From Myxococcales bacterium (GTDB taxonomy: Bacteria > Myxococcota_A > Polyangia > Nannocystales > Nannocystaceae): a stretch of 64,000 nt of DNA. The stretch covers positions 124,001 through 188,000 of the forward strand of contig JACKDU010000001.1 of the NCBI GenBank assembly GCA_020633335.1, given 5' to 3'. The translations under genes were made by a program, and so were the position numbers. Shown here piece after piece: positions 10,320-18,670 of this stretch (the first letter of the stretch is position 1; every line of letters starts with the position of its first letter). The notes beneath the pieces are model-generated. The model made no database searches, was not told the DNA's origin, and was given only the letters and a program-made list of their open reading frames with translations.

Positions 10320-11822
10320 TCAGGCCTTGAAGGTCATCAGCGGACGCATCCGCGCGACCACGTCGACCATCCCGGCGTCGACCTGGCACTCGATCACCGG
10401 GCCGATCGGCTTGTAGGCCGCCGGCGCCTCCTCGATCCGCCGCTCCTCGCGGAGGGTGATGCAGTCGACGCCGCCGAGGCCGAGCTCCTCCTCGCTGAGC
10501 GCCCGCCGGCCCATCGAGAAGCGGGAGCGCGCCCGACCGGCGCCGTGCGACGCCGAGGCGAGGAAGCGCCCGCTGCCGCGGCCGACGAGGAGGTAGGAGG
10601 AGGCGCCCATCGACCCCGGGATGATCACCGGCTGCCCCTCGGCCGCCGGGCAGGCGCCCTTGCGGGTGATCCAGCGGTCGGGGACCCCCGGGGCCGGCAG
10701 GGTGATGTTGTGCGGGAGGTCGTAGACCAGCGGCGCCGCGAGGTCGCCGTGGACCTCGCGGAGGCGCTGGCGGAGGAGCTCGGCGAGGAGGAGGCGGTTG
10801 ACGAAGCCGTAGTTGGCCGCGCTCGCCTCGGCCTCGAGGTAGGCGTCGAGCGCCGCCGGGGTCTCGGCGCGCGAGAGCGCGAAGAGGCCCGACTCGGGGT
10901 GCCGCTGGTCCTTCGGCCAGAGCGCCCGCGCCCGGTCGCGCCAGAGCGCGCCGACGTGCTTGCCGACCCCGCGCGAGCCCGAGTGGATCATGAAGGCGAC
11001 CTGGCCCTCGCGGAGCCCCCAGGCGTAGGCGAGGCGGCGATCGACGAGCTCGTCGACGACCTGGAGCTCGACGAAGTGGTTGCCGCCGCCGATCGTCGCC
11101 AGGCCGCCGTCGCGGATCGTCCCCTCGCTCGGCACCAGGTCCTCGGGCGCCCAGCGGGGGTCGCCGTCGAGGGCGCCGCCGAGGTGGACGCGCTCGAGCT
11201 CGGCCTCGATCGCCGCGAGGTCGACCCGGGCCATCATCCCGAGGGGCCGGCGGCGGACCGCGTCGAGCCAGCCGATCGCGCCCTCGCGGAAGAGGGCGCG
11301 CATCGCCGACGCGTCCATCGGCAGGTCGCGGGTGCCGAAGAAGAAGTCGCCGCGGAGCGCCTCGACCAGCGGGTCGCGGCGGGCGAGGAGGCGATCGACG
11401 TCGAGGTCGACGACGTGGAGGCGCATCCCGCAGTTGATGTCGGAGCCGACCGCAGCGGGGATCACCATCCCCTCGCACTCGACCACCGAGCCGATCGCCA
11501 CGCCGGCGTCGCCGGGGTGGAAGTCGGGCGAGGCGCAGGCGCGGCAGGCGTGGCCGCCGGCGGGGTGGCGGGCGGCCGCGAGCTCGGCGAGCTGGCGGAG
11601 CGCCTTGCCCTCGACCGGGAAGCCCTCGGGGAGGAGCACCTCCGCCGGCGGGGCGTGGGGATCGCCCGCGAGGCGGACGCGGTAGACGTGGCCCTCGAGC
11701 GAGACGTCGAGGCCCGCGCGCGCGAGGGCGGCGAGGCGGCGCCTGAGGCGACGATCGGCGGCGGCGGGCCGCTCGTCGTCGGCGCCCGCGGGATCTTCGG
11801 GGTGATGGTTCTTCGGCTGCAT
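10320..11822 (-). CDS. rtcB: RtcB-family RNA ligase
   Basis: 500 residues from the ATG at 11822, preceded by CGGAG eight bases upstream; upstream in-frame starts lie inside an RNA hairpin. RtcB hallmarks are GSDINCGMR (metal-binding Cys), GGNHFVELQVV, MIHSGSRGVGKHVG and SASHGAGRARSR, which contains the His that is guanylylated in known RtcB enzymes. The C-terminal VVARMRPLMTFKA also fits the family. RtcB joins 2',3'-cyclic phosphate or 3'-phosphate RNA ends to 5'-OH ends using GTP and Mn2+, in RNA repair or tRNA healing. No archease gene is adjacent; the divergent neighbour is YjbQ-family. A strong stem-loop lies in the leader. Confidence 0.93.
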   Translation of the reverse strand: MQPKNHHPEDPAGADDERPAAADRRLRRRLAALARAGLDVSLEGHVYRVRLAGDPHAPPAEVLLPEGFPVEGKALRQLAELAAARHPAGGHACRACASPDFHPGDAGVAIGSVVECEGMVIPAAVGSDINCGMRLHVVDLDVDRLLARRDPLVEALRGDFFFGTRDLPMDASAMRALFREGAIGWLDAVRRRPLGMMARVDLAAIEAELERVHLGGALDGDPRWAPEDLVPSEGTIRDGGLATIGGGNHFVELQVVDELVDRRLAYAWGLREGQVAFMIHSGSRGVGKHVGALWRDRARALWPKDQRHPESGLFALSRAETPAALDAYLEAEASAANYGFVNRLLLAELLRQRLREVHGDLAAPLVYDLPHNITLPAPGVPDRWITRKGACPAAEGQPVIIPGSMGASSYLLVGRGSGRFLASASHGAGRARSRFSMGRRALSEEELGLGGVDCITLREERRIEEAPAAYKPIGPVIECQVDAGMVDVVARMRPLMTFKA

Positions 11823-11864
11823 GACGACACTCCGGTCGCGCGCGCGCGTCGGCGCACGACCTGG

Positions 11865-11910
11865 CCTTGAGGACCGACGCGCGCGGACACACCCGTCGCG
11901 TCGGCCCCTC
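11865..11910 (-). promoter_or_regulatory. Stem-loop in the rtcB leader
   Basis: TTGAGGACCGACGCG (11865-11879) pairs with CGCGTCGGCCCCTCAA (11895-11910) with only one bulge and mismatch, around a 15-base loop. It lies 43 to 88 bases upstream of the rtcB start. It could be an attenuator, an operator or an RNA-repair substrate-like leader; which is not known. Confidence 0.5.
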
Positions 11911-12116
11911 AATCCGAGGGGGCTCGAGTTCTTCCGCTTCAGCAGCCGCGGAGTGCTCGTATGTACGGGCGGACAGGCGGCCTGTCAAGGCGCGATGTGA
12001 AGGCGCCGCGATCGCGTGCGATCGACTCCGCCACCAGCGACGACGCGGGGAGCAGCCGTGGCGAGCGAGCTCCGCGGACCCGCGCGCCTGCGCGCCCGCT
12101 GTGTCATCCTCCGGCG

Positions 12117-12536
12117 ATGAAGTCCCACCGCGAAGAGCTCTGGTTCCAGACGGAGACCCGCCGCGCCTTCCTCAACATCACCCCGAAGGTCGAGGCCGCG
12201 CTCGCCCGCAGCGGGATCCGTGAGGGGCTCTGCCTGGTCAACGCGATGCACATCACCTCGAGCGTCTACATCAACGACGACGAGCCCGGCCTCCTCCACG
12301 ACTACGAGGTCTGGCTCGAGGGCCTCGCCCCGCACGCGCCGACCAGCCGCTACCGCCACAACCTCACCGGCGAGGACAACGGCGACGCCCACCTCAAGCG
12401 CCAGGTGATGGGCCGCGAGGTCGTCGTCGCGGTCACCGAAGGGCGCCTCGACTTCGGGCCCTGGGAGCAGATCTTCTACGGCGAGTTCGACGGTCGCCGG
12501 CGCAAGCGGGTGCTGATCAAGATCATCGGCGAGTGA
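12117..12536 (+). CDS. YjbQ/UPF0047 family protein
   Basis: 139 residues from ATG 12117, the start that gives normal family length. It shows the full signature: NAMHITSSVYINDDEPGLL, then YRHNLTGEDNGDAHLK, then MGREVVVAVTEGRLDFGPWE and GEFDGRRRKRVLIKI. The family is annotated as secondary thiamine-phosphate synthase because some members complement thiamine auxotrophs, but the true cellular substrate is unsettled. It is divergent from rtcB across 294 bases, which suggests, but does not prove, shared regulation. Confidence 0.93.
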   Translation: MKSHREELWFQTETRRAFLNITPKVEAALARSGIREGLCLVNAMHITSSVYINDDEPGLLHDYEVWLEGLAPHAPTSRYRHNLTGEDNGDAHLKRQVMGREVVVAVTEGRLDFGPWEQIFYGEFDGRRRKRVLIKIIGE

Positions 12537-12562
12537 GCGCGGGAGATCGTCGCGCTCACGAA

Positions 12563-12602
12563 GATCGGCGAGCGCTCCCGCGGCCGGGTGCGCTCGCCGA
12601 TC
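12563..12602. terminator. Bidirectional terminator
   Basis: Perfect 13-base inverted repeat GATCGGCGAGCGC (12563-12575) and GCGCTCGCCGATC (12590-12602), loop 14 bases, between the convergent YjbQ and VOC genes. Confidence 0.75.
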
Positions 12603-12621
12603 ACCGGGTCGCCGCGCTGCG

Positions 12622-13389
12622 CTAGCGCATCGCCGACTGGAAGATCCCGAGGTGCCCGCCGGTGGGATCGGCGATCAGGGCGATCCGGCCGACGTTCGGG
12701 ATCTCGATCAGCGGGACGACCACGCGCCCGCCGAGGCGCTCGGCCCGGGCGCGCGCGCCCTCGATCTCGTCGACGACCACGTAGGTCATCCAGCAGGGCG
12801 GCATCCCGCCCTGGGCCTGCTGGAGGTCGGCGACCATGTCCTCGGGCTTCGGGCCGACGCCGAAGACGGTGTCGCCGTTGCCCGAGGGCCCCGGCACCGA
12901 GGTCCAGCCGAAGACCTCGCCGTAGAAGGCCCGCGCCCGCGCGGGATCGCTGGCCATCAGCGTCTCCCAGCAGAACTCGCCCTGCTGCGGCATCGACTGC
13001 GGCTGCGAGGGGCCGTCGGGCTGGAGCATCGCGATCACCGCGTGGTCGCTGTCCATGAAGCCCGCCATCTTGCCGACGCCCGGGATCTCCATCGGTCCGA
13101 AGATCGTCGTCGCGCCGCCGGCGTTGGCCTTGGCGAGCGCCTCGTCGGCGCTCGGGACCCCGACGTAGCTCAGCCAGAAGGTCGGCATGTTGCCGTCGGG
13201 CTTGGTCATCAGGCCGCCGATCCCCTTGTCGCCGACGTTGGCGATCGTGTAGGGCGGCATGTTCGGGCCCATCGGCATCTCCTTGAAGACCCAGCCGAAG
13301 AGCTCGCCGTAGAAGCCCTTGGCGCGCTCGAGGTCGTCGGTCATCAGCTCGCGCCAGACGACGCGGGTCGGGGTGTTCGGGGTGTTCAT
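12622..13389 (-). CDS. VOC (glyoxalase/bleomycin-resistance) family protein, two domains
   Basis: 255 residues from ATG 13389, preceded by AAGGAGCAAACGCG, a good ribosome site; an upstream in-frame start at 13440 lacks one. Two VOC modules are present (about 8-125 and 135-252), each with the repeat-start signature: DLERAKGFYGELFGW in the first and DPARARAFYGEVFGW in the second. The second ends in PTGGHLGIFQ. Such double-VOC proteins are common in actinobacteria and myxobacteria and are often annotated as hydroxylases or glyoxalases without proof. Metal-dependent lyase, isomerase or ligand-binding functions are all possible; the substrate is unknown. Confidence 0.88.
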   Translation of the reverse strand: MNTPNTPTRVVWRELMTDDLERAKGFYGELFGWVFKEMPMGPNMPPYTIANVGDKGIGGLMTKPDGNMPTFWLSYVGVPSADEALAKANAGGATTIFGPMEIPGVGKMAGFMDSDHAVIAMLQPDGPSQPQSMPQQGEFCWETLMASDPARARAFYGEVFGWTSVPGPSGNGDTVFGVGPKPEDMVADLQQAQGGMPPCWMTYVVVDEIEGARARAERLGGRVVVPLIEIPNVGRIALIADPTGGHLGIFQSAMR

Positions 13390-13561
13390 CGCGTTTGCTC
13401 CTTGGCGCCCATGTCTCCGTTTGTGGGCGAGAACGAGCACATATCACGCGGCGCGGGCGGGCGAGAACGCGCCGCGCAAAAATGAGCAGATCGGGATCCG
13501 GCGATCCCTCACAGGCGCCTGAGCGCGGAGGGATCTCCTCGGCCGGCCTCGTCAGCGCCAG

Positions 13562-13598
13562 AAAAACGATCACCCGCGGGCCCAGAGGGCGCGCGGGT
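13562..13598 (-). terminator. Intrinsic terminator of rpmB
   Basis: ACCCGCG (13572-13578) pairs with CGCGGGT (13592-13598). On the minus strand the hairpin is followed by GATCGTTTTTC, a five-T tract. It lies about 40 bases past the rpmB stop. Confidence 0.8.
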
Positions 13599-13639
13599 CT
13601 CGAAGACGTGGGTTGTTGTCCGCCGGGCGGCGGCGCGGC

Positions 13640-13876
13640 TCAGACGTGCTCGCCGCGGGCCCGGAGGTCGCGGAGCACGGCCTCGATGCCGCGCTTGTTG
13701 ATGATCCGCAGGCCGTGCGTGCTCACGCGGAGCCGGACCCAGCGGTTCTCGCCGGCGACCCAGAAGCGCTTCACGTGAAGGTTCGGATCGCTCCGCTTCT
13801 TGGTGCGGATGTGCGAGTGGGAGACGTTCATGCCCGTGAGGGGGCTTTTACCGGTGATCTGACAGACCTGAGCCAT
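13640..13876 (-). CDS. rpmB: 50S ribosomal protein L28 (bL28)
   Basis: 78 residues, normal for bL28. The N-terminus MAQVCQITGKSPLTGMNVSH and the downstream RTKKR, RFWV and LRVSTHGLRIINKRGIEAV segments are diagnostic. It lacks the two CxxC pairs of zinc-binding L28, so it is the zinc-independent form. It is a single-gene unit with its own terminator, divergent from the superoxide dismutase gene. Confidence 0.97.
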   Translation of the reverse strand: MAQVCQITGKSPLTGMNVSHSHIRTKKRSDPNLHVKRFWVAGENRWVRLRVSTHGLRIINKRGIEAVLRDLRARGEHV

Positions 13877-14189
13877 GGCGAAGAGGGCCCCTGGCGTGGG
13901 GAGGACGGAGGCTGCACTGGTTTCTCCGGTGAGTCAAGCGCTCTGCCGCGGCGCATTCGCTGGCTGCGGGGCGTCGGTGCGGATCTCCCGCATTTTCCGC
14001 CGTGATTCTCCGCGAGGCCCTCGCAGGGCCCGAAAAATCGCAGATTTGCGCCACGAGGCGGCCGCTCCGGCCGGTCGGCGCGGCGAGCGGCGACGCCCTC
14101 GGCCGAGGGTGCTACCCTGCGCCCCTCTTTCCACGCAAAGACGCGGGGCTGCGCGACAAACCCCTCGCGCGCGCCCACAGGAGCCGCAG
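13877..14189. other. 313-base divergent intergenic region (rpmB / sodB)
   Basis: It must hold the promoters of rpmB (minus) and the superoxide dismutase gene (plus). I see no clean -35/-10 pair, no strong palindrome and no credible small gene. The frames open here extend the flanking ORFs without family support. Confidence 0.5.
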
Positions 14190-14792
14190 ATGACCGCATC
14201 CACGAACTACACCCCGATCTCGTACACGGCGAACGACTACTCCAGCCTCCGCGGCCTGAAGGGGATCACCGACGAGCAGATCGAGATCCACCTCAAGCTC
14301 TACAACGGCTACGTCAGCCGGACCAACGCCCTCTTCGCCAAGGTCGCGGCGATGGCCAACGCCGGCCAGACCGGCGACTCGAGCTACCAGGAGCTCAAGC
14401 GGCGCGCCGGCTGGGAGTGGAACGGCATGCGCCTCCACGAGTACTACTTCGACAACCTCACCCCCGGCGGGACGGCGATGAACGACGCCTTCGCCAAGGC
14501 GGTCAGCGAGCGCTTCGGCAGCGTCGAGGCCTGGAAGGACGACCTCCTGGGCGTCGCCAAGTCGCCGGGGATCGGCTGGGCGATCACCTACCTCGATCGC
14601 AAGTCGGGCCAGATCTGGAACCACTGGGTCACCGAGCACGAGTGCGGCCACCCGGCGGGCGCCGAGCCGCTCCTGGTGCTCGACGTCTTCGAGCACGCCT
14701 TCTCGGTCTACCGCAAGCCGACCGACCGCGGGCCCTACCTCGGCGACTTCTTCGACAACGTCAACTGGGACGTGGTCGCGGGGCGCCTCTAG
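14190..14792 (+). CDS. sodB: Superoxide dismutase, Fe/Mn family
   Basis: 200 residues from ATG 14190, preceded by CAGGAG; the longer upstream frame is non-homologous. The ligands of the Fe/Mn family are present: His in EQIEIHLKLYNGYV, His in MRLHEYYFDNLTPGG, then Asp and His in PLLVLDVFEHAF. The terminal DNVNWDVV is typical. The HHQTY-type segment after the first ligand is altered to LYNGY and one residue shorter, and DVWEHA is DVFEHA. This puts it in a divergent subgroup, and Fe versus Mn preference cannot be read from the sequence. No signal peptide, so cytoplasmic. It dismutates superoxide to H2O2 and O2. Confidence 0.93.
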   Translation: MTASTNYTPISYTANDYSSLRGLKGITDEQIEIHLKLYNGYVSRTNALFAKVAAMANAGQTGDSSYQELKRRAGWEWNGMRLHEYYFDNLTPGGTAMNDAFAKAVSERFGSVEAWKDDLLGVAKSPGIGWAITYLDRKSGQIWNHWVTEHECGHPAGAEPLLVLDVFEHAFSVYRKPTDRGPYLGDFFDNVNWDVVAGRL

Positions 14793-14837
14793 GACCCGGG
14801 CTCGGATGAGTGGGCGCGCCCGCGGGCGCGCGCGGGA

Positions 14838-14873
14838 GGGGGTCGCGGCGACGCGGTCCCCTCTTCGTCTTTT
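14838..14873 (+). terminator. Intrinsic terminator of the sod gene
   Basis: GGGGGTCGCG pairs imperfectly with CGCGGTCCCC, followed by TCTTCGTCTTTT. It lies about 45 bases beyond the sod stop and just before the convergent RCC1 gene. Confidence 0.55.
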
Positions 14874-14878
14874 CGGCC

Positions 14879-16999
14879 TCAGGGGGCGGCCGAGGGGAGC
14901 AGGAGCGGGGTCAGCTCGAGGTGGACCGCGGCCGGCAGGCGGCCGAGTTGACCGCGATCGTCGGCGCCCCAGCAGGTGACCGCGCCGTCGACGTCGCGGG
15001 CGCAGAAGTGCTCCTCGCCGGCGACGACCTCGACGACCGCGGCCGCGATCGTCGGCGTCGGCTCGTCGATCACCTCCTCGCCGTTGAAGTGCCAGCGCCG
15101 GACGCGGCCGCTGCGGTCGACGCTGCCGAAGCCGCGGTGGTTGCCGAAGATCGAGGCGACCTCGCGGAGGCCGGTGTCCTGCGCTCGCTGGACCTTGACC
15201 TCGAGGCGCTCGCGCTCGCCCTCCGGGGCGCTCTTGCGCTCTCCGTGGGCGGAGAAGCAGCGCACGTGGCCGCTCCCGAGGAGCGCGCAGAAGTCCGATG
15301 CGGCGCTGGCGATCGCCCTGGCGCCGCGGATCCCGGGGACCCTCGCCGGGACGACCGTCGTGTAGACATCTTCGTAGAGGTCGGGGATCTCGGCGCAGAT
15401 CACCGCGCCGCGGTGGTCGACCGCGCAGACCAGGCGATGGTCCGCCGCGAGCGCGATCGGGCCCCGGATCCCCGGTACCGGCGAGCGATCCCCCGGGAAG
15501 ACCCCGCAGCTCAGCGCCTTGCCGCTGGCCTCGGCGATCCCGCAGGCCGCGTAGTCGCCGTCGAGGCGCCGCAGCGGCGCGTGGTCACGGTCCTCGGCGT
15601 CGAGGAGCGCGAGGCGGGGCGCCTCGCCGGACTTTGGCGCGGACCACACCGAGAGGCGGAGTCGGCCGCCGCCGTCGACCCAGTAGAGGTGCTCGCCCTG
15701 CGACCAGAGCCCGCGGAGGCCGCGCTCGTCCTCGGCGGCGAGCGTCGGCTCGGAGACCGCCGCGATCCCGAGGCGCTCGCCGGCGGTCTCCATGCCGTCG
15801 AGCTTGTGGGAGCCCCAGCAGCGGAGCGCGCCGACCTGGTCGATCGCGCAGGTGCTGTCCTGGGCGGCGGCGAGGGCGGTCGCGCGGAGCCCGGGGATCG
15901 TGTGCTGAGGCGGCGGGTCGGCGTCCTCGTCGTTGATGGCCGCGTCCTCGACCCGGTCGAGGCCGGCGCAGGCGATCGTGTCGAGGTCGCGGACGCAGCT
16001 CCGGAGCTCGCCGAGCGCGAGCTCCTCCACCCCACCGGCCGCGGCGACGACGAATTCCTCGCGGCGGAGCGAGGTGCCGTCGCCGAGCTGGCCGTGGGTG
16101 TTGTGGCCGCGGCAGCGGGCGGCGCCGGAGCTCGTGCGGACGCAGACGTGATCTCTCGCCGCGGCGATCTCGACCGCGTCCGCGACCTCGCCGTACTCGT
16201 CCCAGGGGAGCTCCTTGTGGTCCGAGAAGGGGTCGGTGCGGCGGACCCGTCCGTCCTCGTCGAGGAGCCAGAGCCAGCGGTCGCCGCCGATCGCGAGGTC
16301 GCGCGCGCGGACCCGGCCGCGGCGGGTCAGGGGGCCGCGCCGCGTGCCGCTCTGGACCGCCTGCGACCAGCAGCCGAGCTCGCCGTCCGCGAGGAGGGCG
16401 CATCCGCCGTGGCCGCCGAGGTCGAAGTCGGTCACGCCGTCGGCGACCGGCGTGGCCCCGCCGCCCTCCTGCCAGCAGCGGAGGGCGCCGCTCGCCTCGA
16501 GGGCGCAGCCGCGCTCGCCGTCGACCTCGATCGCGGTCGCCCCCTCGATCCCGGCGACCTCGCGCCAGCTCCCCTCGGGCGGCCTTCGGATGCAGCGGAC
16601 CCGACCGTCGCCGTCGATCCGGCAGACCTGCTCGCCGCTCACCGCGACCGCGCGCGCGTCACTCACCCCCGCGACCTGGCTCGGCCCCGCGCTCTCACGG
16701 GTTCGCCAGCTCCGCGGGCGATCGGTCGGTCGGGCGCCGGCGAGGAGGGTCGGCTCGCTCCCCCAGCACCAGAGGGCGCCGCTGCGCTCGACCGCGCAGC
16801 CGCGGGCGGCCACCCAGTCGTCGGCGATGTCGAGGTCGATCCAGCGGGGGAGGGCGCTCGGCCTCTCGACGACGGCGGAGGGGGCCGCTCGCGGGGGCTC
16901 CGGGGCCGTCGGCGTCGCGCTGCCGGCGGACGGCTGCTGGCCGGTGCAGGCGACGAGCGCCGTCACCGCGGCGACCTTGCCGAGCTCCGCGAGCCGCAT
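14879..16999 (-). CDS. RCC1-repeat lipoprotein, large
   Basis: 706 residues from ATG 16999; an in-frame ATG at 17011 is an alternative. The signal MRLAELGKVAAVTALVAC has lipobox L-V-A-C. The rest is RCC1/BNR-type beta-propeller blades, recognisable by repeated C-x(8-10)-W/RCWG units, for example CAVERSGALWCWG near the start and CARDVDGAVTCWGADDRGQLG near the end. Each blade carries two cysteines, probably forming disulfides outside the cell. Such lipoproteins are abundant in myxobacteria; an adhesive or binding role is inference. It is a paralog of the gene at 56357-57619. Confidence 0.88.
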   Translation of the reverse strand: MRLAELGKVAAVTALVACTGQQPSAGSATPTAPEPPRAAPSAVVERPSALPRWIDLDIADDWVAARGCAVERSGALWCWGSEPTLLAGARPTDRPRSWRTRESAGPSQVAGVSDARAVAVSGEQVCRIDGDGRVRCIRRPPEGSWREVAGIEGATAIEVDGERGCALEASGALRCWQEGGGATPVADGVTDFDLGGHGGCALLADGELGCWSQAVQSGTRRGPLTRRGRVRARDLAIGGDRWLWLLDEDGRVRRTDPFSDHKELPWDEYGEVADAVEIAAARDHVCVRTSSGAARCRGHNTHGQLGDGTSLRREEFVVAAAGGVEELALGELRSCVRDLDTIACAGLDRVEDAAINDEDADPPPQHTIPGLRATALAAAQDSTCAIDQVGALRCWGSHKLDGMETAGERLGIAAVSEPTLAAEDERGLRGLWSQGEHLYWVDGGGRLRLSVWSAPKSGEAPRLALLDAEDRDHAPLRRLDGDYAACGIAEASGKALSCGVFPGDRSPVPGIRGPIALAADHRLVCAVDHRGAVICAEIPDLYEDVYTTVVPARVPGIRGARAIASAASDFCALLGSGHVRCFSAHGERKSAPEGERERLEVKVQRAQDTGLREVASIFGNHRGFGSVDRSGRVRRWHFNGEEVIDEPTPTIAAAVVEVVAGEEHFCARDVDGAVTCWGADDRGQLGRLPAAVHLELTPLLLPSAAP

Positions 17000-17085
17000 C
17001 GTCGCGAGCATACGCGATCGTCTGCGAGCGCGCCTCGCTCGCGCCGAGGCGCGCTCGCAGGCGATCCATCCCCGCGACGGGATCG

Positions 17086-17733
17086 CTAGGGGGCCGCGCC
17101 CTCGTCGACCCAGGTGTCGAAGATCGCCAGCTCCGCGCCGCTCAGCGGGTTGCTCGGCGGCATCTGGACCCCGAGGCCGCCGACCTGTCCCTGGGTGTTC
17201 TTGAGCTTGTGGAGGAGGTAGGAGGCGTCGACGTCGAAGGGGACCACGAGCGTGAGGTCGGGGACGCCCATCGACGGCTTGTAGACCAGCGCGGCGTAGG
17301 TCGTCGGCGCGTCGGGGTAGCTCACCTTGTGGCACGAGCAGCGCGCCTTGATGATCGGGAAGACCTCGGCCGCGAAGGAGAGGCCGTCGCCGACGGTCGC
17401 GAAGCCGGTGGTGTCGCCCCCGCTGGTGGTCGTGTCGGCGCCGGAGGTGGTGGTCGTGTCGCTGCTGGTCGAGGGATCGCCGCTCGTCGACGAGGTCGCG
17501 CCGCCGCTGGTCGTACCTGTCCAGGAGGACATCCCGGTGGTCGAGGTCGAGGTCGAGGTCGCGCTCGAGGTCGCGCCCGCGCTCGAGGTCGCGCTCGCGC
17601 TCGCGTCTCCGCTCGACGACCCGCCCTCGCTCGCGCCCTCGCTCGCGCCGCTGCCCTCAGCGTCGTCGCCGCAGGCGAGGGCGAGGCTCACCGCGAGGGT
17701 CATTGCGAGGGGGAGCGCGCGGCGGGCCGGCAT
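17086..17733 (-). CDS. Cytochrome-like lipoprotein with CSCH motif (paralog 1)
   Basis: 215 residues from ATG 17733, chosen because it opens the lipoprotein signal MPARRALPLAMTLAVSLALAC; an in-frame start at 17805 adds an unlikely leader. A long Ser/Thr/Gly/Ala linker (about 25-105) precedes a ~95-residue domain: SFAAEVFPIIKARCSCHKVS, an LLHKLKNTQGQVGG segment, QMPPSNPLS and a terminal IFDTWVDEGAAP. The order resembles planctomycete-type cytochrome c (PSCyt1) domains with a distal Met in QMPP. The heme site is C-S-C-H rather than CxxCH, so covalent heme is unproven. It is first of three paralogs in a row on the same strand. Confidence 0.8.
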   Translation of the reverse strand: MPARRALPLAMTLAVSLALACGDDAEGSGASEGASEGGSSSGDASASATSSAGATSSATSTSTSTTGMSSWTGTTSGGATSSTSGDPSTSSDTTTTSGADTTTSGGDTTGFATVGDGLSFAAEVFPIIKARCSCHKVSYPDAPTTYAALVYKPSMGVPDLTLVVPFDVDASYLLHKLKNTQGQVGGLGVQMPPSNPLSGAELAIFDTWVDEGAAP

Positions 17734-17761
17734 CGGGGCCCAACCATCCTCCAGATGCGCG

Positions 17762-17794
17762 AAAAAAGCGAGCCACCCGCTCGGGGTGGCTCGC
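17762..17794 (-). terminator. Strong intrinsic terminator
   Basis: Perfect 11-base stem GCGAGCCACCC (17768-17778) and GGGTGGCTCGC (17784-17794). On the minus strand six T residues follow immediately. It ends the gene at 17818-18489. Confidence 0.9.
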
Positions 17795-17817
17795 CTCGCG
17801 CGCACCGGCGGCTCGCC

Positions 17818-18489
17818 TCAGGGGAGGGCGCCGTCGCTGATCCAGTTGGAGATCGTCGCGATCGCCACGCCGTCGAGCATCATGTTCGGCGGCGGCGGCA
17901 TCCGAGCGCCGGTCCCACCGACGCCGGCGTGGGTGTTGTTGATCTTGTGGAAGAGGTAGCTGGTCGCGGTGTTCCCGGGGTCGATCCGGTCCATGCTCGG
18001 GAGCTGCGCCGAGGCGACGCCGACCAGGTTGGCGTAGGCGGTGTCCGAGTCCGGCATCCCGAGGGTGCCCGGGGTCCCGCCGACGTGGCAGGAGCAGCTC
18101 GGCGAGATGACGTCGAAGTAGACGTCACCCGCGAAGGAGAGGCCGCCGCCGGTGGTCGTGCCGTCGGTGGTGGTGTCGGTGGTCGACGAGGTCGAGTCGG
18201 TGGTCGACGAGGTCGAGTCGGTGGTCGACGAGGTCGAGTCGGTGGTCGACGAGGTCGAGTCGGTGGTCGACGAGGTCGAGGCGGTGGTCGACGAGGTCGA
18301 GTCGGTCGACGAGCTCGAGGTCGAGTCGGTGGTCGTCTCGTTCGCCGTGGTCGAGCTGGTCGACGAGGTGCTGGTCGACGCGGTGGTCGTCGCGTCGGTG
18401 TCCGAGTCGCCGCTGTCGTCGCCGGCGCAGGCGGTGAGCGACGCGCTGACGAGGAGGCAAGCCAGGGTACGAAGGCTGGTGTTCTTCAT
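17818..18489 (-). CDS. Cytochrome-like lipoprotein with CSCH motif (paralog 2)
   Basis: 223 residues from ATG 18489, preceded by TGAGGATTG. The signal MKNTSLRTLACLLVSASLTAC has lipobox L-T-A-C. A strikingly repetitive linker (about 25-115, units of TDSTSST) is encoded by a 21-base tandem repeat. The globular part has ISPSCSCHVGG, YLFHKINNTHAGVGG, RMPPPPNMM and a final ISNWISDGALP, matching its two neighbours. The heme motif is C-S-C-H. It has its own strong terminator, so the three paralogs are probably separate transcripts. Confidence 0.82.
   Translation of the reverse strand: MKNTSLRTLACLLVSASLTACAGDDSGDSDTDATTTASTSTSSTSSTTANETTTDSTSSSSTDSTSSTTASTSSTTDSTSSTTDSTSSTTDSTSSTTDSTSSTTDTTTDGTTTGGGLSFAGDVYFDVISPSCSCHVGGTPGTLGMPDSDTAYANLVGVASAQLPSMDRIDPGNTATSYLFHKINNTHAGVGGTGARMPPPPNMMLDGVAIATISNWISDGALP
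18176..18309. repeat. 21-bp tandem repeat encoding a Ser/Thr/Asp linker
   Basis: About six near-identical units of GTGGTCGACGAGGTCGAGTC plus G, in phase with the coding frame of the lipoprotein at 17818-18489 (minus-strand TDSTSST). Copy-number change would lengthen or shorten the linker without breaking the frame. Confidence 0.85.
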
Positions 18490-18536
18490 CGATTCAATCC
18501 TCAGGGTGATGGTTAGCAAGTACACGCAAACGAAGG

Positions 18537-18559
18537 GCGGGCTGAAGGTGCCAGCCCGC
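18537..18559 (-). terminator. Hairpin downstream of the third cytochrome-like gene
   Basis: GCGGGCT (18537-18543) pairs with AGCCCGC (18553-18559), followed on the minus strand by CCTTCGTTTGC. A second inverted repeat, CGCGTGATC (18612-18620) and GATCACGCG (18645-18653), lies between it and the upstream stop at 18671. Either could end that gene or lie in the leader of the next one. Confidence 0.45.
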
Positions 18560-18670
18560 TCGCTCCTTGGCAACCGCGTCGCGTGGATCGTCTTCGGCGT
18601 CTGCGGTCACTCGCGTGATCGCACCAACAGCAAGTGCAACGCCTGATCACGCGCCCGGCCGCGCGCCCGA

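Noticed and set aside
8683..11988. 1,101-codon minus-strand frame
   Set aside because: It overlaps the TPR lipoprotein and RtcB in other frames and has no recognisable domain.
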